This document shows, piece after piece, positions 53,529 through 61,443 of a stretch of 64,000 nucleotides of DNA (the first letter of the stretch is position 1; each line of letters opens with the position of its first letter). Where the stretch lies: assembly GCF_000382445.1 (NCBI RefSeq), contig NZ_KB905475.1, forward strand, positions 186,001 through 250,000, read 5' to 3'. This DNA comes from Phocaeicola massiliensis B84634 = Timone 84634 = DSM 17679 = JCM 13223 (lineage in GTDB: Bacteria > Bacteroidota > Bacteroidia > Bacteroidales > Bacteroidaceae). Below the pieces are notes generated by a model, which saw nothing but the letters and a program-made list of their open reading frames with translations, was not told the origin of the DNA and made no database searches. Position numbers and translations under genes: made by a program.

Positions 53529-54536
53529 TATAATTGTCTCATTAACAGGTGCCCAGTCAAAAATAAACTTGGCATGTGATGTTGCGTTGCGCACGCACAT
53601 GTGCGAACGGGGTGTCGTTCCTAACGTATAGCTATATTCGATAATACCTTTTGCCGGTGCATTGGTGGGCACACCATGAATATAGCCACCATTGTTGAAG
53701 CGGTTGGCATAAGGAGCAAATCCTCCGGTTGCGGTGGAACCGTCTTTGAGGAAAATCATTTTTGGCTTCTTTTCTTGCAAGACAAACATACCCAATGGTG
53801 TGGGCTGTGCATAAGGCGGCCGCCGTTGCCCTGTCGTTGCCGGATTCATGCTGCGTACCAACCATTCCCCCTCTTTCTTTCGTTCCAGAGTCGTGATATT
53901 CTGGTTATGGCGGTCTACAAAGATAGCTTTATCAAAAACGACAGTATCGGGAATGAGTTTCACATATTTGGTAGGTGCATACCATTCTCCTCCTATATAT
54001 ACAGGTGTGACTTTCGTAAACTTTCCTTTTGTACCCAGATGGCGCGTCAGCAACCCATCCAGTCCATAACGTACCGGAGTGAGCGTATCATTGAGCTCAT
54101 ATAACGGTACTCCCTGATATCGTTCCACCCCTAAAGTATCAGCCACACGTTTATAAGCATCCCGCTTAAAATTCTTGACCAGCGGAGCTTCTCCATTCCG
54201 GTTCTTATAATTCTGAAGGATACACCATTGTGATGGTTTCTGCCGGATATTTTCCAACAAAGCTAACCTCTCTTTTATCTTTTCCCATTGAAAGCAGCGT
54301 GTTGTATCCTTATAAGGGTAGATATCTTTTAAAGTATGCTTGTCATAAAGCAGCTCTTTTTCTATTTTTATATCTTCGGCAGCCAGTTCTTTCACCATAA
54401 TTTCGGCAGGAGTTTCGGCAATGGAATCCCGGGCTTCGAAGATGGCGGATTGTTGCGCGTCGTTTTCCGCTTTCGAGTTGCAGGAACAGAGTACGCAGAA
54501 CCCTGTCAGCCAATATATGAATCCTATCCTTTTCAT
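53514..54536 (-). CDS. L,D-transpeptidase (YkuD) lipoprotein
   Basis: The 340-residue protein starts MKRIGFIYWLTGFCVLCSCNS, a lipobox near Cys19. A long N-terminal region precedes a C-terminal YkuD domain with FVLQEKKPKMIFL, GYIHGVPTNAP (catalytic His) and RSHMCVRN (nucleophile Cys in SHxCxR). It is predicted to form 3-3 crosslinks or attach lipoproteins to peptidoglycan. A TATATTTG box is at 54567-54574 on the minus strand. The second L,D-transpeptidase-fold gene follows on the same strand. Confidence 0.9.
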   Translation of the reverse strand: MKRIGFIYWLTGFCVLCSCNSKAENDAQQSAIFEARDSIAETPAEIMVKELAAEDIKIEKELLYDKHTLKDIYPYKDTTRCFQWEKIKERLALLENIRQKPSQWCILQNYKNRNGEAPLVKNFKRDAYKRVADTLGVERYQGVPLYELNDTLTPVRYGLDGLLTRHLGTKGKFTKVTPVYIGGEWYAPTKYVKLIPDTVVFDKAIFVDRHNQNITTLERKKEGEWLVRSMNPATTGQRRPPYAQPTPLGMFVLQEKKPKMIFLKDGSTATGGFAPYANRFNNGGYIHGVPTNAPAKGIIEYSYTLGTTPRSHMCVRNATSHAKFIFDWAPVNETIIFVLE

Positions 54537-54616
54537 AACAGATATGGGGTTTGTAGAGTTCGTTTACAAATATAATTCTTTATAAGGAATAACCATGCGT
54601 TTTTGTTTAAATCTTG

Positions 54617-54624
54617 TATCTTTG
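54617..54624 (+). promoter_or_regulatory. -7 box of the TPR/LuxR-type regulator gene
   Basis: TATCTTTG lies 24 nt ahead of the ATG at 54649. Confidence 0.5.
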
Positions 54625-54648
54625 TAGCATAACTTTGTCATTTATATC

Positions 54649-56328
54649 ATGAAGAAATTACCTTTTCTTTGGGGAATTATTATCATATTACTGTCTGTTG
54701 CCGGATGTCGTCCGTCCAATCACCGTGCTTTACTGCAACGCGCCGATTCATTGATGACGAATTATCCTGATAGTGTCCTGTCTCTGCTTGCGCAACAGCA
54801 AGAACATTTGGCCGACTTCTCGGAAGAAGAACTGATGAGTTATGTATGGATAAAAGCGATGGTCCATAGCGCGAGAAATATATCGATGACAGAAGATTCT
54901 TTATTGCCTAAAGCGGTGGATTACTTCCGCAAACATGGCGACCGAGAGAAAGTGATGAAAGGTTATATTCTGAAGGCGAACTATCTGAAATGGATAGACC
55001 GGTTGGATGATGCCATTGCAGAGCTGGATAGCGGAGTGGCACAGGCAAAGCAAGCCAATGACTCCGTCAATGTCCGCGACCTGCTTTATTATAAGGCGAA
55101 TATTGTTTACGAGCTTCGCAGAGATTACCGTGAGGTGGCCAGCCATGTGAAAGAGGCCTTGGCTTATTCCCCTGACACTACTTCCCCTGCTTTGGCAGGA
55201 ATGTTCTATTTTCTCGCCATTAATCTTGGGCTGGTTGGCGATGACTCTTGCACTTATTATTATGAGAAGAGCATTGCGATGGCTGAAGCCAATAAAGATA
55301 CAGCATATTTATGCCATTATATGCGGAACTATGCTTCTAACCTGATGCGTTCCGAGAAGGTGGAGAAATCAAATGCACTAATCCGCCGTGTTTGGGAGTT
55401 GATGCCGGTATATCGTGAAAAGATGGCTGTCACCCATGCAATCCTGGTTGAGAACTTTCTTTATTTGCGGCAACTTGATTCGGCTGCATATTATCTGGAT
55501 ATGGCGTGGCAAGCTGAAGCGAAAGCAGAGCAGCAGTCCGGTGTGAACATCAGTACACGCCTTTTGCTCTATGAATTACAGAATGTGGTGGACTACGCTA
55601 TGGAAGGTAGTATCTCGACGATTAGAACCGGACGGTTTGGCGATTCCCTTATCTTGGCAGATTGGAACAAGCAGAGCACCATACAGCAACAGATGGATAC
55701 AAAAATTAAGCTCGAACGTCAGAATTATACATTGATAATCGACCGTCAGCGTACACAACTGTTACTGGTCACTTTCTTATTTATCTTTGCGGTGGGTGGT
55801 TTGTGTGTTTTCTTTTATATTCGCAATCGACACCTGCGTTTGGCGGAAGCCGAAGACCGCATCGAAACACTTACCCGGCTATTGGAAGACGCGAATAAAG
55901 CGAGTGAGTCAGAGCATGACAGCGCCTTCTTTAAAAAGATACTGTTGAAGCAACTGGGTATTATCCGTTTGGTGGCGACTGCTCCCACTTCGCAGAATCA
56001 GGACTTGCTGCGCCGCATATCGGGGATTACCAACAAAGAAGTCCCTGTCGAGGCTCTTTTGGTGTGGGCCGATCTTTATCCGGTTATCGATACTATTTAT
56101 AACGGATTTTATTCCCGGATGGAGACGCTTTACGGATACTTGCTTTCCGAGAAAGAAAAGCAGGTATGCTGTTTGTTGTGCGCCGACTTCTCGACAAAAG
56201 AAATCGGGGTGGTGACACAACAGAGCGTGGCCAGCGTGTATGTTCGCAAAACAGCAATCAGAAAGAAGTTGGGAATGGATGAGAAAGGAGATATTGTGGA
56301 ATATATAAATAATACGCAGGCAACATAA
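54649..56328 (+). CDS. membrane-tethered TPR regulator with a LuxR-type DNA-binding tail
   Basis: The 559-residue protein joins a lipoprotein-like signal (LLSVAGCRP, Cys near 22), a tetratricopeptide-like helical region (about 30-345), one membrane helix (about 369-389), a short coiled coil (AEAEDRIETLTRLLEDA) and a C-terminal helix-turn-helix (about 495-555, LLSEKEKQVCCLLCADFSTK then VTQQSVASVYVRKTAIRKKL). This places the TPR sensor outside and the DNA-binding end in the cytosol. An outer-membrane barrel gene follows 173 nt later and is the likely target. Both N-terminal lipidation and a transmembrane segment are odd together. Confidence 0.85.
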   Translation: MKKLPFLWGIIIILLSVAGCRPSNHRALLQRADSLMTNYPDSVLSLLAQQQEHLADFSEEELMSYVWIKAMVHSARNISMTEDSLLPKAVDYFRKHGDREKVMKGYILKANYLKWIDRLDDAIAELDSGVAQAKQANDSVNVRDLLYYKANIVYELRRDYREVASHVKEALAYSPDTTSPALAGMFYFLAINLGLVGDDSCTYYYEKSIAMAEANKDTAYLCHYMRNYASNLMRSEKVEKSNALIRRVWELMPVYREKMAVTHAILVENFLYLRQLDSAAYYLDMAWQAEAKAEQQSGVNISTRLLLYELQNVVDYAMEGSISTIRTGRFGDSLILADWNKQSTIQQQMDTKIKLERQNYTLIIDRQRTQLLLVTFLFIFAVGGLCVFFYIRNRHLRLAEAEDRIETLTRLLEDANKASESEHDSAFFKKILLKQLGIIRLVATAPTSQNQDLLRRISGITNKEVPVEALLVWADLYPVIDTIYNGFYSRMETLYGYLLSEKEKQVCCLLCADFSTKEIGVVTQQSVASVYVRKTAIRKKLGMDEKGDIVEYINNTQAT

Positions 56329-56470
56329 TACGGATTTAGTCTCCATTAAGATTCGCTTCGCCCTGTTTAAGACTTTTATAAATCAAACTATTTGATAATC
56401 AGTGAAATAATACTCTCTGATTAAGACTTTTTATTTCCTGATTTAGTGTGTTTAAGCCCCTTCTTGCTGT

Positions 56471-56478
56471 TACCTTTG
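56471..56478 (+). promoter_or_regulatory. -7 box of the outer-membrane barrel gene
   Basis: TACCTTTG lies 23 nt ahead of the chosen ATG at 56502, and after the in-frame ATG at 56448. Confidence 0.5.
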
Positions 56479-56501
56479 TGCTAAACAAAACGAATTACAG
56501 A

Positions 56502-58895
56502 ATGAAAACTTTATTACGAAAAAGACTTGTTTCCCTATTTGTCCTTTTATGTTGTACATGGGGAACAATCACGGCACAAACTTATCGATTATCAGGATGT
56601 GTGAAAGATGAGACGGGAACTCCTGTCGAAGTGGCCAACGTCATATTGCTTCACTCCACTGACAGTATGTATCAGGATGGAATGATTACCGATACGAATG
56701 GTTGCTTCCAGTTGCAAGAACCCAAAGGGAACTATTTACTGCGTGTTACCCTGTTGGGCTATCAGGATTTGTCGTTGCCTCTTACCCTATCCAAAGATAC
56801 TGATTTAGGCAGTTTGGTATTGAAAAACTCGTCCATAGCGATGAGTGAGGTGACTGTGACAGCCGCCAAGCCCGTTATCAGGCGTGAGATAGACCGTGTG
56901 GTCTTTGATGCGGGAAACTCTATTGCCAGCGTAGGCGGTAATGCATTGGATCTCCTTCACGATGTACCCGGCTTGCGCGTGTCTCAAAGCGGAGTCGACA
57001 TCATAGGAAAAGGAGGAATCAAGATTTATATCAACGACCGTGAGACCAAACTCTCCGGTGAGGAACTCATTAATTTTCTTCGCTCCTACAGTGCTTCTCA
57101 AATTAGCAAGGTAGAAGTGATTACCACTCCTCCTGCCCGCTATGATGCCGAAGGCAATGCCGGTATCCTTAACATCCGCCTCAAGGAACGTGTCAAAGAC
57201 CATATCGGAGGCAACGCTTTCGGCTCTTATCTGTATGGTGAGAAATATAACTATGGGTATGGCGGCCTGAGCCTACAGTTCAATCGTCAACGCGTAACCG
57301 CTTACCTGAACGGTAGCGGAGCTTACGGTAAAACCGGCTATGTGGAGCGTAACGGGCGTTTCTATACCGACCAGACATGGCGCAGCCGTTCCGAAAGCGA
57401 TTATTCTCTTTCTTCCTTTTATGTAGACGGAGGGATAGATATCGATATGGGCAGACAATGGAATATAGGTACCCAACTTACCTATATCAACAGTGCTCCC
57501 AATAATGTAACGGACAACCGTACCGAAGTGCACGACATTCAGGAACTTCGTACCGATTCATTTATGCTCGGCCGTGATGATAAGGACTATTCACAGAATC
57601 GTGTGAATGTAAACTTCCATGTCGATAAGTCATGGGGAGATAAAGGACACAAGATGATATGGGATGTCGATTATCTGAAAGACAAGTCCAATACATTCTT
57701 CGATTTTGATTCTGAAAGCCACCTGCCGACAGGAGAAATAATCCCCGGCTCGGAGTTTAATTATGATAAGAATCAGCGCCGTACGGTAGATGTAATCTCT
57801 TCTGCACTCGATTTCATCCTTCCCGGTGACAGTTACAGCTTTACGACAGGTGCGAAAGCATCTTTTACCGACACGCGTAACCGTCTGAACTATGACAACT
57901 CCAATGTGTCTTTCACTCAAAATGACTTTTTCCGGTATAAAGAACAAATCTATGCCCTTTATGCCGACTATAGCCATAACTTTGGCTCCCATTTCTCAAT
58001 GAAAGCCGGTCTACGTCTGGAGCACACTCGGACAACAGGCATTTCCGAGTCCCAGCAGACAACGGACAAGCATGACTATACCCGCTTGTTCCCTACTTTC
58101 TATCTGATGTATAAGCCGAATGAAGATAATGTGTTGAATATGAATATATCCAGCCGCATTTCGCGTCCGGCACAGAATATGGTGAATCCTTTCCTTACTT
58201 ACGAAAACAAATATAGCGAGCATCGTGGAAAGGAAGACCTGAAACCCAGTTATCGCTATAATGCAGAGCTCTCTTATACCCTGAAGAATAACTTGAATTT
58301 CTCTATATTCTATTCGTATGCCACTGATGTATTCTCGCAGCGGCTGATGCTGAATGAGGAAACGCATGTCCTTTCCTCATTGTGGGACAACTATATGAAA
58401 AACCGTTCTTTCGGTATTACCAACTCTTATACGTTCCGTTTGGGGTGGTTGCAGACGTTTGCCCAGCACACGTTAAAGTATAACAGGACCACTTCCAGCG
58501 CGCCCGAAACCCATCCTAAAAATTCCGGTTGGGATTATAACATCAATATCCGTAACACATTCTATCTGAATACAGCCAAAACGTTGGTTGCCAGTCTTTC
58601 CGGTTACTATTCCGGACCGAGTCATGACCAGGTGAGTCATCGGGAAGGTTCCTATGGAGCCAGTGGAGGTATCCGTTATAGTATGTTGGGCAACAAACTG
58701 AATCTGAGCCTGAATGTAAGTGATTTTTTGGTGAAGAATATGCAGGGGACCAGCTACTCCAACGGACTCTATGCGAAGTTCAACAATACCTTTACCTATA
58801 CGAGCTTCCGTATCGGGGTAAGCTATAACTTCGGTGCCGATATCAAGCGTAAAAAACATAATTTGAGTAACACGGATATTCAAAACCGCCTGTAG
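56502..58895 (+). CDS. outer-membrane beta-barrel protein, TonB-receptor-like
   Basis: The protein (797 residues from ATG 56502) has a signal peptide (MKTLLRKRLVSLFVLLCCTW...TAQ), a carboxypeptidase-regulatory-like domain (about 30-110), a plug region (LLHDVPGLRVSQSGVDIIGKG, IYINDRETKLSG) and a C-terminal barrel. It belongs to the same broad family as the 824-residue protein of the export operon, with about the same order of plug motifs. No SusD partner is nearby. The upstream TPR/LuxR-type protein probably controls it. The substrate is unknown. A hairpin at 59002-59047 ends the unit. Confidence 0.88.
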   Translation: MKTLLRKRLVSLFVLLCCTWGTITAQTYRLSGCVKDETGTPVEVANVILLHSTDSMYQDGMITDTNGCFQLQEPKGNYLLRVTLLGYQDLSLPLTLSKDTDLGSLVLKNSSIAMSEVTVTAAKPVIRREIDRVVFDAGNSIASVGGNALDLLHDVPGLRVSQSGVDIIGKGGIKIYINDRETKLSGEELINFLRSYSASQISKVEVITTPPARYDAEGNAGILNIRLKERVKDHIGGNAFGSYLYGEKYNYGYGGLSLQFNRQRVTAYLNGSGAYGKTGYVERNGRFYTDQTWRSRSESDYSLSSFYVDGGIDIDMGRQWNIGTQLTYINSAPNNVTDNRTEVHDIQELRTDSFMLGRDDKDYSQNRVNVNFHVDKSWGDKGHKMIWDVDYLKDKSNTFFDFDSESHLPTGEIIPGSEFNYDKNQRRTVDVISSALDFILPGDSYSFTTGAKASFTDTRNRLNYDNSNVSFTQNDFFRYKEQIYALYADYSHNFGSHFSMKAGLRLEHTRTTGISESQQTTDKHDYTRLFPTFYLMYKPNEDNVLNMNISSRISRPAQNMVNPFLTYENKYSEHRGKEDLKPSYRYNAELSYTLKNNLNFSIFYSYATDVFSQRLMLNEETHVLSSLWDNYMKNRSFGITNSYTFRLGWLQTFAQHTLKYNRTTSSAPETHPKNSGWDYNINIRNTFYLNTAKTLVASLSGYYSGPSHDQVSHREGSYGASGGIRYSMLGNKLNLSLNVSDFLVKNMQGTSYSNGLYAKFNNTFTYTSFRIGVSYNFGADIKRKKHNLSNTDIQNRL

Positions 58896-59001
58896 TCGGG
58901 GGCGGATTTTTCCCCTTGTATGCCTTTGTTTTTGTCACAAAGGTGGAGAACAACTTTTCTTTTTTTCTATGGCAGGTCAGTTTGCCAATCATGCTGTAAA
59001 T

Positions 59002-59047
59002 AAGAACGGTTAAGTGGAAATGAGATTTATTTCCCTTAACCGTTCTT
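59002..59047 (+). terminator. hairpin after the outer-membrane barrel gene
   Basis: AAGAACGGTTAAG (59002-59014) and CTTAACCGTTCTT (59035-59047) form a perfect 13-bp stem that is extended by GGAAAT/ATTTCC-like pairs. It lies about 105 nt past the stop. Other parts of the 58896-59288 gap hold the integrase promoter and no gene. Confidence 0.65.
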
Positions 59048-59235
59048 CCGATGAAATGGGGGATTTTAGGCAGGTCGAAGAAATATAATTCTAGAAAATG
59101 AGATTCTTTTTTTTAGCGGGATTGATACAGATATGCATGTTCGGCAAGTATGGCAGAATATCCTATTTTATAAAATACCTTATGTCCTCATCGTTTTATC
59201 TTCCTAATTGCAAAGGAATAAAAAAACAGACAACT

Positions 59236-59243
59236 TATCTTTG
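59236..59243 (+). promoter_or_regulatory. -7 box of the tyrosine recombinase gene
   Basis: TATCTTTG lies 45 nt before the ATG at 59289; -33 is not clear. Confidence 0.45.
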
Positions 59244-59288
59244 TCGGATGCTGTTAAGTCAAAAAAATAATTTAAAGATTAGATTACG

Positions 59289-60215
59289 ATGATTACAATT
59301 AACCTAAAGAACAGGTGTTCAAGTAAAAAGTCTCTGGCACTCTTTATGCAAACGAACATTACTCATTTGAAAGAGTTGGAACAAACTCGCACAGGTGAAA
59401 CCTATGCGACTGCGTTTAATAGTTTTATGAGATTTACGAATGGCGAGGATGTGTCGCTAAGTGAAATGGACTCAGACATGATGGTGGCTTATGAAACCTA
59501 TTTAAAGGTGAATGGGGTAAGTATGAATACTATTTCTTTCTATATGCGCATACTTCGGGCTGTATACAACCGTGCCGTGGAGCAAGGAATTACTTTGCAA
59601 CGCTATCCTTTTAAGCACGTCTATACAGGAGTGTGTAAAACTATCAAGCGCGCTCTTCCCCTCAGTGTGATAAAGCAGATAAGATTGTTGGAATTGCCTC
59701 CAAATTCTACCTTGGATTATGTGCGTGATATGTTTTTGTTTAGTTTCTATACCCGCGGAATGTCTTTTGTAGATATGGCCTATTTGCATAAAGAAGATTT
59801 GTCGGAGGGTATTTTATCGTATAAAAGGAAGAAAACGGGGCAGTTACTCCATATCAGGTGGGAGAGATGCATGGAAAATATTGTGAAGAAATATTCTTGG
59901 AATCACACTGTTTATCTGCTCCCCATTCTTAAGGACAACGGTGTGGATGAAAGAAGGCAGTATAAAAATGCCATCACTCTCATGAATCGCAGGTTGAAGG
60001 ATATAGGCAGGATGGTGGGACTAACCCATCCGTTGACAATGCACTGCGCGCGCCATTCATGGGCCAGTGTGGCAAAACATAAACGTATTCCTTTGTCTGT
60101 CATCAGCGAAAGCATGGGACATGATTCCGAAGGAACGACCATGATTTATTTGTCATCGTTGGATACGGCTGTAATCGATGAAGCCAACAAGCAAGTATTG
60201 AAAGAACTTTTCTAA
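59289..60215 (+). CDS. tyrosine recombinase (site-specific integrase)
   Basis: The 308-residue protein has the phage-integrase layout: an N-terminal SAM-like DNA-binding domain (about 15-105) and a catalytic domain. Its residues are Arg in FYTRGMSF (about 159), Lys in KRKKTG, HxxR in HCARHSWAS, His in MGHDSEGTT and the nucleophilic Tyr in MIYLSSLD. The Bacteroides forms of this size either integrate elements or invert promoters. No att site or inverted-repeat pair is identified nearby. It converges on the PK-like cassette. Confidence 0.92.
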   Translation: MITINLKNRCSSKKSLALFMQTNITHLKELEQTRTGETYATAFNSFMRFTNGEDVSLSEMDSDMMVAYETYLKVNGVSMNTISFYMRILRAVYNRAVEQGITLQRYPFKHVYTGVCKTIKRALPLSVIKQIRLLELPPNSTLDYVRDMFLFSFYTRGMSFVDMAYLHKEDLSEGILSYKRKKTGQLLHIRWERCMENIVKKYSWNHTVYLLPILKDNGVDERRQYKNAITLMNRRLKDIGRMVGLTHPLTMHCARHSWASVAKHKRIPLSVISESMGHDSEGTTMIYLSSLDTAVIDEANKQVLKELF

Positions 60216-60228
60216 AAAAGTTTGTATC

Positions 60229-60453
60229 TTAAAAGGATACCGTATTAGGTACAAAAAACTTCAAATCCGTCAGCTGATACGGAAATCCTTTGCCGAGCCG
60301 GGGTATGGCTGACAGGTTTGAGGGAAACATACGGATATTTTGCAGGTTATTCAACTCACAGAAAATATTTATCTGGCAGAACTTGCCGATACTTGTCAGG
60401 AAAGAAAGCCGCGGCATCGTTGGTATCTCATATGAATCACCCCTTAGTGTCAA
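60229..60453 (-). CDS. unrecognised 74-codon frame after the PK-like gene (gene fragment or small third gene)
   Basis: A TTG-started frame begins 3 nt after the PK-like stop and runs to TAA, with no internal stop. It has natural-looking composition and several Leu/Phe-rich stretches (PRLSFLTSIGKFCQINIF, LSAIPRLGKGFPYQ). No family is recognised. It may be a small third gene of the cassette, translated by coupling, or the remnant of a longer gene removed when the recombinase arrived. Confidence 0.25.
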   Translation of the reverse strand: MTLRGDSYEIPTMPRLSFLTSIGKFCQINIFCELNNLQNIRMFPSNLSAIPRLGKGFPYQLTDLKFFVPNTVSF

Positions 60454-60456
60454 CCT

Positions 60457-61443
60457 CTAATCAATGCCTTTGATGTAATTCAATATGTGCTGTATGAAAT
60501 CAAGTACTTTGAATGGATGTTGAGAAGCTGCTGTTTCGGATGTTAATGCTATGTAATCAATTCCTTCTAAACACGAATTAGTAATATCAATAATTTCTGC
60601 ACGAAGAGGTATTTGGCTCCATTTTAAAGAGTCCAAAGTTCCTGTTCCAATAGATATTTTGCAACCTGCTTTTTGTGCTTTCTGTATGATTTCTTTTTGT
60701 ATGATTCCTATTTTTTCAATACCCAATGAGAGCCCCAGATCTCCACGTCCAACAAATATTGTGTCCGACTGTGCTAATATACTTTCAATATTAGATACTG
60801 CCGTGCCGGTTTCTATTTTGGGAATGACAGAAGCCGCGTGAGGAAAGACCTTCTTAGCCCAAACAAGATTGTCTCCGCTTTCAATAAAAGATAAAATAAG
60901 ACTGATTGGGAAACGATGCAGGACTGAGTTTACTTCTGCGATTTCTTTTTCATCAATAAGAAATTTAAAAAACTCTTTTCCTTTGATGCCGATTGCAACA
61001 TGATTGCCAAGTCTGCCACCGGAAAGGGAGCGTAATGTTACTGTATTCTGATGAACCCCTTCGACTACAGCTTCAATTTCGCCATCACCAAAATATACAA
61101 TATCATTTAAATTAACTTCTTCAAAAAAACGCTTATGCGGTAATATGGCATTTACTCCATCTTTTGCTTGGTCTGAAATTGAAAATAGGGAACCATTGTC
61201 CAACTCCATACCATTTGTCTCAGTTAAATGAAGCCGTGGCTTTGTATTTCCTATGTCAAGTAGAATTTGAGATAGTGGATAATTTAGCCTGCTCAATTCT
61301 TCAAGCACTTCATAAATCCATGTATACGGACATCGTCCGGTATTCATTCTTATACCTGCAATATTATATTCCAATAATTTTTTGAGACCTTCTTTTGAAA
61401 AGCCCCGTTTATCGATGGTTACCCATAATTGTGGTGTTTTCAT
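60457..61443 (-). CDS. pyruvate-kinase catalytic core, C-terminal domain missing
   Basis: The 328-residue protein matches the pyruvate kinase A and B domains, without the C-terminal allosteric domain of normal 470-residue enzymes. In rabbit-muscle order, the catalytic set is present at exact spacing: Lys209 and Glu211 (PKIET), Asp235 (GRGDLGL), Thr267 (GTGTLDSL), plus Asp63, Arg70 and Arg32. Glu117 of potassium-dependent PKs is Lys68 here, the change seen in potassium-independent enzymes, and the potassium ligand Ser is Gly36. It overlaps the upstream 631-residue gene by ATGA. It probably binds PEP and a nucleotide in the cassette; an ordinary glycolytic role is unlikely. Confidence 0.85.
   Translation of the reverse strand: MKTPQLWVTIDKRGFSKEGLKKLLEYNIAGIRMNTGRCPYTWIYEVLEELSRLNYPLSQILLDIGNTKPRLHLTETNGMELDNGSLFSISDQAKDGVNAILPHKRFFEEVNLNDIVYFGDGEIEAVVEGVHQNTVTLRSLSGGRLGNHVAIGIKGKEFFKFLIDEKEIAEVNSVLHRFPISLILSFIESGDNLVWAKKVFPHAASVIPKIETGTAVSNIESILAQSDTIFVGRGDLGLSLGIEKIGIIQKEIIQKAQKAGCKISIGTGTLDSLKWSQIPLRAEIIDITNSCLEGIDYIALTSETAASQHPFKVLDFIQHILNYIKGID

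Noticed and set aside
59098..59292. 64-codon frame ahead of the tyrosine recombinase
   Set aside because: It spans the recombinase -7 box and overlaps its start; no similarity is recognised.
59289..60215. Phase-variation invertase with flanking inverted promoter
   Set aside because: I find no pair of inverted repeats flanking a promoter within 1 kb; the hairpin at 59002-59047 is short and terminator-like.
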